A stretch of 9,362 bases of DNA, from positions 1 to 9,362 of the forward strand of contig JAIRLF010000050.1 of NCBI GenBank assembly GCA_031259655.1, read 5' to 3'. Source of the stretch: Prevotellaceae bacterium. Lineage in GTDB: Bacteria; Bacteroidota; Bacteroidia; Bacteroidales; UBA932. The position numbers and the translations under genes were made by a program. The notes under the pieces were generated by a model. It was not told the DNA's origin, ran no database searches, and was given only the letters and a program-made list of their open reading frames with translations. This document shows positions 1 through 4,673 of this stretch, one piece after another (the first letter of the stretch is position 1; each line of letters begins with the position of its first letter).

Positions 1-128
1 TCCTCGACGACTGTTCACGCACGGCAAACCCCGGATATCCGCTTATCGGTCGCCTGAAAGGACTCGCCGAAATCGACGGGCTGCAAATCGGTATCGAAAG
101 AATGTTGAACGACCGACAGGACGATTAA
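1..128 (+). CDS. 3' end of an unrecognised gene (partial)
   Basis: The third forward frame is open from the left edge to a TAA at 126-128 and gives about 41 residues. It begins LDDCSRTANPGYP, continues with IGRLKGLAEIDG and ends in an acidic MLNDRQDD tail. The composition (balanced charge, a GLAEIDGLQIGIERM helix-like stretch) reads like the C-terminus of a real soluble protein. The start lies outside the window. Frame 2 is also open across this stretch but gives an arginine-rich, coding-unlike translation, so it was not chosen. I do not recognise the family and assign no function. A candidate terminator hairpin lies about 100 bases downstream. Confidence 0.6.
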   Translation, partial: LDDCSRTANPGYPLIGRLKGLAEIDGLQIGIERMLNDRQDD

Positions 129-225
129 CAAGTAATGCGTACGACAAAATTCCCTTTTTTATAATCAAAATATTTGCCGATTTACAGATAATTGACAGCT
201 TTGAACATACGTTTCATTGCCGGTA

Positions 226-251
226 GGGGGGCAAGGTATGCCTTGCCACCC
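226..251 (+). terminator. Candidate terminator hairpin
   Basis: The arms GGCAAGG (230-236) and CCTTGCC (241-247) pair perfectly around a TATG loop. After one G/A mismatch, GGG (226-228) pairs with CCC (249-251). TATTTT follows directly. This fits an intrinsic terminator for the gene ending at 128, but the distance of about 100 bases and the short T run make it uncertain. It could equally be part of the repeat cluster that follows. Confidence 0.45.
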
Positions 252-252
252 T

Positions 253-286
253 ATTTTGCCCGTTAGGGCATTCATATCAATAGAAA
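253..286 (+). repeat. Left copy of a 34-bp perfect inverted repeat
   Basis: These 34 bases are the exact reverse complement of 2531-2564; the match ends on both sides at first mismatches (252/2565 and 287/2530). Inside it lies a small hairpin at 257-270, TGCCC-GTTA-GGGCA. The two copies bracket the methyltransferase gene and its promoter. It could be a terminal or recombination repeat of a mobile or invertible segment, or simply two insertions of a dispersed intergenic element. Which one cannot be decided from one copy of the locus. Confidence 0.85.
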
Positions 287-307
287 TATACATAACCTCA
301 CCGTTTC

Positions 308-327
308 GAAACCTCGTTAGAGGTTTC
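308..327. repeat. Perfect 8-bp-stem hairpin with GTTA loop
   Basis: GAAACCTC (308-315) and GAGGTTTC (320-327) are exact reverse complements around the tetraloop GTTA (316-319). The loop and its closing C-G pair match those of the hairpin at 257-270 and of the weaker one at 497-506, although the stems differ. There is no T run on either side, so a terminator is unlikely. It is better read as a member of a dispersed palindromic repeat family. Confidence 0.7.
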
Positions 328-464
328 ACCTTGTTTATCGTTCATAGATTGTGAATCTCCTACGATTTTGCAGCAACGACAGGCTATCGAAAATTTATGC
401 GCTGCATATCGTATTACGTTCGATGAAATAAATTACGAAATGTTGATAAAATCGTGGATGAGGA

Positions 465-506
465 GCCCGCAGCGGGCACGAATAAAAGGACAGGACGGCG
501 TTAGCC
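465..506. repeat. Two small GC-rich hairpins
   Basis: GCCCGC (465-470) and GCGGGC (472-477) form a GC-only palindrome with a single central A. GGC (497-499) and GCC (504-506) pair around GTTA (500-503), the same loop as in the two hairpins upstream. The second stem is only 3 bp and would mean nothing alone; it is listed because of the shared loop. Confidence 0.45.
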
Positions 507-523
507 CAATTATTTTTTGATAA

Positions 524-620
524 GGATTTTCAGGATTTTAAAATTAAACAGAATGCTTACGCCTGCTGAGATTTACCAGCCGGCTTCGCCATTCTGTTCA
601 TTCTATAATCCTGGAAATTC
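524..620. repeat. Long imperfect inverted repeat upstream of the methyltransferase
   Basis: The outer arms 524-537 and 607-620 are complementary at 12 of 14 positions, and the other two would be G-U wobbles in RNA. Inner arms AACAGAATG (547-555) and CATTCTGTT (590-598) are perfect. Within the loop, GCTG (565-568) pairs with CAGC (577-580). The nested symmetry over about 97 bases looks like a palindromic repeat unit, possibly a small non-autonomous element. No ORF lies inside. Confidence 0.55.
577..590 (+). repeat. CAGCCGGCNTCGCC core repeat, copy 1
   Basis: The 14-mer CAGCCGGCTTCGCC lies at the inner edge of the right arm of the long inverted repeat. Two more copies differing only in the ninth base are at 2215-2228 and 4630-4643, all on the plus strand and all intergenic. 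Confidence 0.55.
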
Positions 621-637
621 TGATCAATTTTGATCAG
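620..637. promoter_or_regulatory. 18-bp palindrome over the promoter, candidate operator
   Basis: CTGATCAA (620-627) and TTGATCAG (630-637) are exact reverse complements separated by TT. The right arm covers the proposed -33 TTTG (629-632) of the methyltransferase promoter. Each arm contains TGATCA, and so GATC. Its position suits a repressor site, or a site whose methylation could affect promoter use. The palindrome is directly visible; the operator role is inference. Confidence 0.5.
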
Positions 638-661
638 GTTGCGAAAAAAGCATTACATTTG
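629..661 (+). promoter_or_regulatory. Bacteroidota-type promoter of the methyltransferase gene
   Basis: A TTTG (629-632) stands 21 bases before TACATTTG (654-661), matching the known Bacteroidota sigma pattern TTTG-N(about 20)-TAnnTTTG. Transcription would start near 667, leaving an untranslated leader of about 20 bases before the ATG at 686. No Shine-Dalgarno sequence is seen, which is usual in this phylum. The promoter lies inside the segment bracketed by the 34-bp inverted repeat, so the gene carries its own promoter. Confidence 0.7.
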
Positions 662-685
662 CACCCGTAAACTTTATATTGAATT

Positions 686-2212
686 ATGGTAAATAAACTT
701 ATCTTGGGCGATAATCTCGAAGTCATGAAAACGATGGAGAGCGAAACGGTAGATTTAATCTACCTCGACCCCCCGTTTTTCAGCAACCGCGACTACGAAG
801 TAATCTGGGGCGACGAAGGCGAAGTACGCAGTTTTCTAGACCGCTGGGCGGGCGGTATCGAACATTACATCGCCTGGCTCAAAGAACGCGTCGAACAGAT
901 GCACCGTATACTCAAACCAACGGGAAGCATTTTTCTGCACTGCGACTGGCACGCGAACGCTGAAATAAAAGTAGATATCCTGAACAAATTATTCGGGCGA
1001 AACAATTTCAGAAATGAAATTATCTGGTCTTATAAAACAACATTAAAAGTCTCTACTCATCATTTGGGAAGAGACCACGACATCATATTCGTTTACGCAA
1101 AAAATACCGAATTTAAAATGCACCCCGACCAAAATGATTATCCTCCAAGTGAAAACACATTGAAAAGATGGGGAAAATACGCAGATGCCAATGGTTTTGT
1201 AAGTAATAAACATTTTGCAGGAAGCGCTTCTACCATTATCAATACGGAAGATGAAACAAAAGGATTTAACATTAATCACGGCGTTCCGAGAGATGTATGG
1301 GAAATATCGCATTTAGCAGGGAATAACCCTGAAAAAATAGGCTATCCCACGCAAAAGCCCATGGAACTCCTCGAACGAATCATCAAAATGGCAAGCAACG
1401 AAGGCGACATTATACTCGACCCTTTCGTTGGCGGCGGCACGACGGTCGCCGTAGCCGACAAACTTAAACGTCGCTGGATAGGCATCGACCAGTCCGTAGC
1501 GGCAGTGAAAGTTACCGACCTGCGACTGCGACGACAACATGACATGTTCTCCCAACCATACGAACTCAAGCTGCGCAAATACGATTACAACATGCTTAGA
1601 AACCAGGATGCCTTTGAATTTGAAACATGGATAGTACAGCAATTCGGAGGAATTCCCAACACTAAGCAGCGAAGCGACTTAGGACTCGACGGCAAGGCAT
1701 CCGACGGCGCCCCAATACAGGTAAAACGCGCCGACAACGTGTCGAGAGATGTAATTGATAAATTCTTTGCCGCCGTTCAGCGTAGCGACAAGACGCTGTT
1801 CGAGAAAAACAAAGCGGCAGGCAAGCCCGTCGGATACATCATTGCCTTTTCGTTTGGTAAGGGCGCGGTCGCCGAGGCAGCTCGACTGAAAAACAAAGAA
1901 GGAATCATTATCGACCTGAAAAAAGTAAATGACATTGTCGATTACGGTACCGGCCCCAAAGTCTCAATAACATCAAAAGAACTCGAAGACTACAAATATC
2001 TGCTCGAAGCTTCTGCCGAAAGCGATGCCGGTATCGAATTTTACTCGTGGGATTTCGACCACAAACCCGAAGAAGGATTCAAAGCCGATGTGGTAATAGA
2101 CAGGGACGGAAAACAGGTGAAACAGTTTGAGCCGGGAGAACACCATATTGCCGTCGAAGCAGTAGATAAAGAAGGGCTGGAAGGCACGGGAGATTTAAAA
2201 TTTAAGATTTAA
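686..2212 (+). CDS. Beta-class DNA methyltransferase fused to a PD-(D/E)xK (Mrr-like) nuclease domain
   Basis: The 508-residue protein starts with LILGDNLEVM and has motif IV LDPPF at 27-31, YPTQKP at 220-225 and the AdoMet-binding motif DPFVGGGTT at 245-253. This IV-before-I order marks the beta class. DPPF fits N6-adenine methylation, though N4-cytosine cannot be excluded. From about 308 a second domain begins with FETWIVQQFGG (E313), then a D-L-G-L-D-G segment (D331, D335) and IQVKR (344-348), the E...D...QxK pattern of Mrr-like endonucleases. Residues about 452-508 look beta-rich and Ig-like (FEPGEHHIAVEAVD). The fusion suggests restriction and modification in one chain; no separate endonuclease or specificity gene is beside it. 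Cleavage activity is inferred and the target is unknown. The start fits a promoter 25 bases upstream. The last codons and stop lie in an AT-rich repeat, so the C-terminus may have been changed by repeat insertion. Confidence 0.9.
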   Translation: MVNKLILGDNLEVMKTMESETVDLIYLDPPFFSNRDYEVIWGDEGEVRSFLDRWAGGIEHYIAWLKERVEQMHRILKPTGSIFLHCDWHANAEIKVDILNKLFGRNNFRNEIIWSYKTTLKVSTHHLGRDHDIIFVYAKNTEFKMHPDQNDYPPSENTLKRWGKYADANGFVSNKHFAGSASTIINTEDETKGFNINHGVPRDVWEISHLAGNNPEKIGYPTQKPMELLERIIKMASNEGDIILDPFVGGGTTVAVADKLKRRWIGIDQSVAAVKVTDLRLRRQHDMFSQPYELKLRKYDYNMLRNQDAFEFETWIVQQFGGIPNTKQRSDLGLDGKASDGAPIQVKRADNVSRDVIDKFFAAVQRSDKTLFEKNKAAGKPVGYIIAFSFGKGAVAEAARLKNKEGIIIDLKKVNDIVDYGTGPKVSITSKELEDYKYLLEASAESDAGIEFYSWDFDHKPEEGFKADVVIDRDGKQVKQFEPGEHHIAVEAVDKEGLEGTGDLKFKI

Positions 2213-2249
2213 AACAGCCGGCATCGCCCAAATCTAAAATCCAAAATCT
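2191..2249. repeat. AT-rich inverted repeat spanning the methyltransferase stop codon
   Basis: Segments 2191-2210 and 2230-2249 are complementary at 16 of 20 positions, with perfect 6-bp blocks at both ends, around a loop that contains the CAGCCGGCATCGCC core repeat. The final codons and the TAA of the methyltransferase fall in the left arm. It could act as a weak terminator, but it also resembles the AT-rich repeats at the ends of galU and of the giant secreted gene. Confidence 0.5.
2215..2228 (+). repeat. CAGCCGGCNTCGCC core repeat, copy 2
   Basis: The 14-mer CAGCCGGCATCGCC begins three bases after the methyltransferase stop codon and fills most of the loop of the AT-rich inverted repeat. 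It differs from the copies at 577-590 and 4630-4643 only at the ninth base. Confidence 0.55.
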
Positions 2250-2311
2250 AAAATATCAACGAATTAAGTTTTTAGGTAAAAAAAATGTAGTCCTTTATAT
2301 GTCCATTCGTG

Positions 2312-2327
2312 AAAATTATGTAATTTT
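2312..2327. repeat. AT-rich palindrome before a doubtful ORF
   Basis: AAAATTA (2312-2318) and TAATTTT (2321-2327) are exact reverse complements around TG and run into a T tract ending at 2329. It may be a weak terminator after the methyltransferase gene, or a chance palindrome in DNA of this composition. It stands 13 bases before the ATG at 2341. Confidence 0.35.
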
Positions 2328-2340
2328 TTAGAGATATACT

Positions 2341-2577
2341 ATGCATTCAAAAGTCTTGTGCCAAAGGGTACGTTATTGTTTTCCCGACCAGATTAACCAT
2401 ATATATAAAGGTACAATCGTCTTGAAACAGGGAGAACATTTAGAAGAACTGTTTATTGAAAATGAAGCTCAGTACGAACTTCAAAAGACAACCGGCGAGC
2501 GGGAGATTTTTGGATTATTTGTAATCTTGTTTTCTATTGATATGAATGCCCTAACGGGCAAAATCCGACGGTTTTAA
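2341..2577 (+). CDS. Doubtful small ORF, possibly a gene remnant (78 aa)
   Basis: An ATG-started frame of 78 codons follows an AT-rich stretch. The middle, around VLKQGEHLEELFIENEAQYE, has a coding-like charged helical character. The last 14 or so residues (SIDMNALTGKIRRF) are read straight through the right copy of the 34-bp inverted repeat and into the following hairpin, so the natural C-terminus, if there was one, has probably been lost. No -7 box TAnnTTTG is visible upstream and no family is recognised. It may be a decayed gene interrupted by the repeat, or not a gene at all. Confidence 0.25.
   Translation: MHSKVLCQRVRYCFPDQINHIYKGTIVLKQGEHLEELFIENEAQYELQKTTGEREIFGLFVILFSIDMNALTGKIRRF
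2531..2564 (-). repeat. Right copy of the 34-bp perfect inverted repeat
   Basis: This is the exact reverse complement of 253-286, giving a bracketed segment of 2312 bases end to end. Its last four bases overlap the left arm of the hairpin at 2561-2591. Sequences beyond the 34 bases do not match between the two ends, so neither copy here is a longer identical element. Confidence 0.85.
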
Positions 2578-2591
2578 CTCCTGTCGGATTT
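2561..2591 (-). terminator. Candidate terminator of the kinase-galU operon
   Basis: AAATCCGAC (2561-2569) and GTCGGATTT (2583-2591) pair perfectly; G2571-C2581 plus a G-U pair can lengthen the stem to 11 bp. Read on the minus strand it lies 47 bases after the galU stop codon and its 3' arm ends in TTTT. Only a short T run follows, so strength is uncertain. It may also stop reading from the plus strand between the two convergent units. Confidence 0.5.
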
Positions 2592-2616
2592 AAAATTTCA
2601 AGATTGTTAATGCGCA

Positions 2617-2648
2617 GCCACTTTTAGTTTTTAACTTTTAGTTTTTAA
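2617..2648. repeat. TTAGTTTTTAACT repeats at the galU end
   Basis: The 14-mer CTTTTAGTTTTTAA occurs twice in tandem (2621-2634 and 2635-2648). The 20 bases at 2617-2636 recur exactly at 4641-4660, downstream of the secreted-protein gene. The galU stop codon (2638-2640) and its last codons lie inside the second tandem unit, so the repeat supplies the final V-K-N residues. Confidence 0.7.
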
Positions 2649-3519
2649 CTTTCCCGTCGATGTCGTTGATAGTTTTACGCAGGAAAGCTTCGAACGGAAC
2701 GGCGAATTCTTTACGTTTCAGGGCGAATTCTACTGTTGTTTTCAGGAAATCCAATTTGTTGCCGATATCGTAGCGTTTACCTTCGATAGTAGAAGCGACG
2801 ATATTTTCGTGTTTCAAGATTATTCGCAGGGCGTCGGTAAGTTGGATTTCGTTATTTTTCCCTCGTTCGGTTTTTTCCAGAGCCTCAAATATTTCCGGGG
2901 TCAGCACATATCGTCCGGCGATAGCGAGGTTCGAAGGCGCCTTGTCTCTGCTTGGTTTTTCGACAAGTTCATTGATTTGCATAATCCTGTCGTTCAGTGG
3001 AGCGCCACCGACGATACCATATCTCGACACCTTATCCCAAGGCACTTCTTCGACAGCAATCACACTTTGGTGATATTGCTCATACGCGTCGATAAGCTGC
3101 TGGGTGACAGGTATCACAGAATCGATAATCGTGTCGCCAAGCAATACGGCAAAGGCTTCGTTTCCACAATGAAAACGGGCGTGATAAATCGCGTCTCCAA
3201 GTCCGTTCAGTTCTTTTTGCCTGATAAAATGGATATTAGCCATGCTTTCGATATGGCGGAGCTGGTTGTACAAGGTCTCGTCCTGTTCCTGAATATGAGC
3301 TTCCAACTCGATATTACGGTCGAAATGGTCTTCGATAGAACGTTTGCCTTTACCTGAAATAATCAGAATATCTTCGATTCCCGAATCCACACATTCCTGT
3401 ACAACATATTGAATTGTAGGAGTGTCGATTATAGGCAACATTTCTTTAGGTTGCGCTTTCGTTGCGGGCAAAAAACGCGTGCCGAAACCGGCAGCGGGAA
3501 TAACAGCTTTTTTAATCAT
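2638..3519 (-). CDS. galU: UTP-glucose-1-phosphate uridylyltransferase (GalU type)
   Basis: The 293-residue protein has the expected bacterial GalU length. The cytosolic enzyme joins UTP and glucose-1-phosphate into UDP-glucose, the donor for envelope and exopolysaccharide synthesis. The nucleotide-binding loop is AAGFGTRFLPATK (9-21), followed by QPKEMLPI. Other family blocks are FIRQKELNGLGDAI (98-111), LLGDTIID with the metal-binding aspartate D129, VEKP (186-189), EIQLTDAL (224-231) and GKRYDIGN (247-254). The ATG lies 28 bases after the stop of the GHMP kinase with no promoter between, so the two are probably co-transcribed. This pairing leaves open whether it also accepts glucuronate-1-phosphate, as plant UDP-sugar pyrophosphorylases do. 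The last three residues and the stop lie in an AT-rich repeat. Confidence 0.93.
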   Translation of the reverse strand: MIKKAVIPAAGFGTRFLPATKAQPKEMLPIIDTPTIQYVVQECVDSGIEDILIISGKGKRSIEDHFDRNIELEAHIQEQDETLYNQLRHIESMANIHFIRQKELNGLGDAIYHARFHCGNEAFAVLLGDTIIDSVIPVTQQLIDAYEQYHQSVIAVEEVPWDKVSRYGIVGGAPLNDRIMQINELVEKPSRDKAPSNLAIAGRYVLTPEIFEALEKTERGKNNEIQLTDALRIILKHENIVASTIEGKRYDIGNKLDFLKTTVEFALKRKEFAVPFEAFLRKTINDIDGKVKN

Positions 3520-3547
3520 TGTATACTATTTTTTTGATGATATTTAC

Positions 3548-4543
3548 TTATATTATATACGGTTTAATTACTCTTGCATTGATTTTTTTGAGATTGACCA
3601 CAAGTTTACTTAACACGTCATCGTCGTTGTACATACCGATGATAGCGCCTCCCGAGCCTGTGAATTTTGCGGAAGCGCCCGATTCTCTTGCTACTCTGAC
3701 TAATTCCATATTACTGTCGGAGATGTTCATAATCTTGCAACGTAGGTCGAAATTGTGGTCAATCAATTCGTTTAACAGACTGTAGTTTCTATTGAGAATA
3801 GCGTTTTTGCCCTGTTCGGCGACATCCGCCAGTTCGGCAATAGTTTTAAGTACAAACGGTTCGCCTTTCTCGAAACGTTCTTTCAGATTATTGAACACCG
3901 TTCCCGAGACCTTGCTCAAATCGGTTTTATACGCCAAATACAGTTTCGGGAGAAGGTGAGCGTCGATACGTTCGTATTTTCCCGTCGTATGCTGCTCGAA
4001 ATAATCTTTGTTAAAATCCATATATACACAGCCTTCGTATGCCTGAATAACCCTGTCTTGCAGACCGGCGTTGATTCCCAACTCTTCTTTTTCGGCTGCC
4101 AGAACGATGTTCGGAATACTGTCTAACGGGATTTCGACCCGGTAGAATTGCATCAAAGCGCGAATCGTGGCGGTCATTATCGCGCTCGAACCGGCTAAAC
4201 CGACCTGTCGGGGAATCGACGACTGATAGCGTATCGTGAAATTCTTGTTTGGCAAACGGATTAGATTGTCTTCGCAATATTCGTAAAATCGTTTAATCAT
4301 AGCTTTTAGCAAACGTCGTCCGCCATAATACCCGTTTTGTCTGACGGTGTTTGTCAGATGATAAATATTCCGGAAACGGATTCTGTCTTCCTCCATTTCC
4401 TCCAACACGAGTTCCGGCGTCTGATACAGCGAAATAATCGCGCCGAAATTTTTGACAATAATCGAAATCGTTTTACCAAAATATCCGTCCGAGGGATTCC
4501 CCAACAAACCTGCCCTTGCATAAGCCCTACTTTCTATAATCAT
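3548..4543 (-). CDS. GHMP-family sugar kinase, glucuronokinase-like
   Basis: From the chosen ATG the protein has 331 residues. Counted from it, the GHMP blocks are RAGLLGNPSDGYFG (10-23), IPRQVGLAGSSA (110-121, the ATP phosphate loop), AGLQDR (159-164, with the likely catalytic D163) and GASAKFTGSGGAIIG (289-303). The GLLGNPSDxYFG block is close to that of plant glucuronokinase, which makes glucuronate-1-phosphate from glucuronate and ATP; mevalonate, galactose and homoserine kinases differ there. The substrate is inferred from this block and from galU directly downstream, so another sugar or heptose remains possible. The same frame has an ATG at 4645, but a -7 box on the minus strand at 4572-4579 puts the transcription start near 4565. 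The 34 extra residues would thus be untranscribed from this promoter, and they look unlike a domain. Confidence 0.85.
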   Translation of the reverse strand: MIIESRAYARAGLLGNPSDGYFGKTISIIVKNFGAIISLYQTPELVLEEMEEDRIRFRNIYHLTNTVRQNGYYGGRRLLKAMIKRFYEYCEDNLIRLPNKNFTIRYQSSIPRQVGLAGSSAIMTATIRALMQFYRVEIPLDSIPNIVLAAEKEELGINAGLQDRVIQAYEGCVYMDFNKDYFEQHTTGKYERIDAHLLPKLYLAYKTDLSKVSGTVFNNLKERFEKGEPFVLKTIAELADVAEQGKNAILNRNYSLLNELIDHNFDLRCKIMNISDSNMELVRVARESGASAKFTGSGGAIIGMYNDDDVLSKLVVNLKKINARVIKPYII

Positions 4544-4571
4544 ATCATGTCGTAATTTTGTTTTTATGTCG

Positions 4572-4606
4572 CAAAGGTAAACGTTTTTTTCAATATAGCG
4601 ATTAAA
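4572..4606 (-). promoter_or_regulatory. Promoter of the kinase-galU operon
   Basis: On the minus strand TACCTTTG (4579 to 4572) matches the Bacteroidota -7 box. A weak -33 candidate TTTA lies at 4606 to 4603, 23 bases away; no good TTTG is present. Transcription would begin near 4565, about 20 bases before the ATG at 4543. This fixes the start choice for the kinase. Confidence 0.6.
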
Positions 4607-4629
4607 CCGGTTCTGACGGGTGTACGAAA

Positions 4630-4643
4630 CAGCCGGCGTCGCC
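4630..4643 (+). repeat. CAGCCGGCNTCGCC core repeat, copy 3
   Basis: The 14-mer CAGCCGGCGTCGCC overlaps by three bases the 20-bp TTAGTTTTTAACT repeat at 4641-4660. It lies between the secreted-protein gene and the kinase promoter. Confidence 0.55.
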
Positions 4644-4660
4644 ACTTTTAGTTTTTAACT
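4641..4660. repeat. 20-bp direct repeat, second copy
   Basis: These 20 bases are identical to 2617-2636. A degenerate TTAGTTTTTAG follows at 4662-4672 and runs up to the stop codon of the secreted-protein gene at 4674-4676. The same arrangement is seen at the end of galU. Confidence 0.7.
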
Positions 4661-4673
4661 CTTAGTTTTTAGT

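Larger units (their letters stand above)
129..685. other. Gene-free, hairpin-rich intergenic region
   Basis: No convincing coding frame was found on either strand in these 557 bases. The region holds, in order: a GC-rich hairpin (226-251), the left copy of a 34-bp inverted repeat (253-286), a perfect 8-bp-stem hairpin with a GTTA loop (308-327), smaller hairpins (465-477, 497-506), a long imperfect inverted repeat (524-620), an 18-bp palindrome (620-637) and the promoter of the methyltransferase gene (629-661). This density of palindromes is much higher than in the other gaps of the window and suggests a landing place for dispersed repeats. Confidence 0.75.

Noticed and set aside
1043..1642. 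Minus-strand ORFs of 78-109 codons
   Set aside because: They are antisense to the methyltransferase and cross its conserved motifs; no promoter or domain supports them.
253..2564. Insertion sequence bounded by the 34-bp inverted repeat
   Set aside because: No transposase is encoded inside and no target-site duplication is visible at the outer edges, so an ordinary IS is not supported; only the inverted repeat itself is claimed.
2617..2648. CRISPR-like or phage attachment repeat
   Set aside because: The units are tandem, AT-rich and without spacers, and there is no integrase or cas gene in the window.
2809..3357. 182-codon plus-strand ORF
   Set aside because: It lies wholly antisense to galU, whose motifs are complete; its translation has no family features and no promoter.
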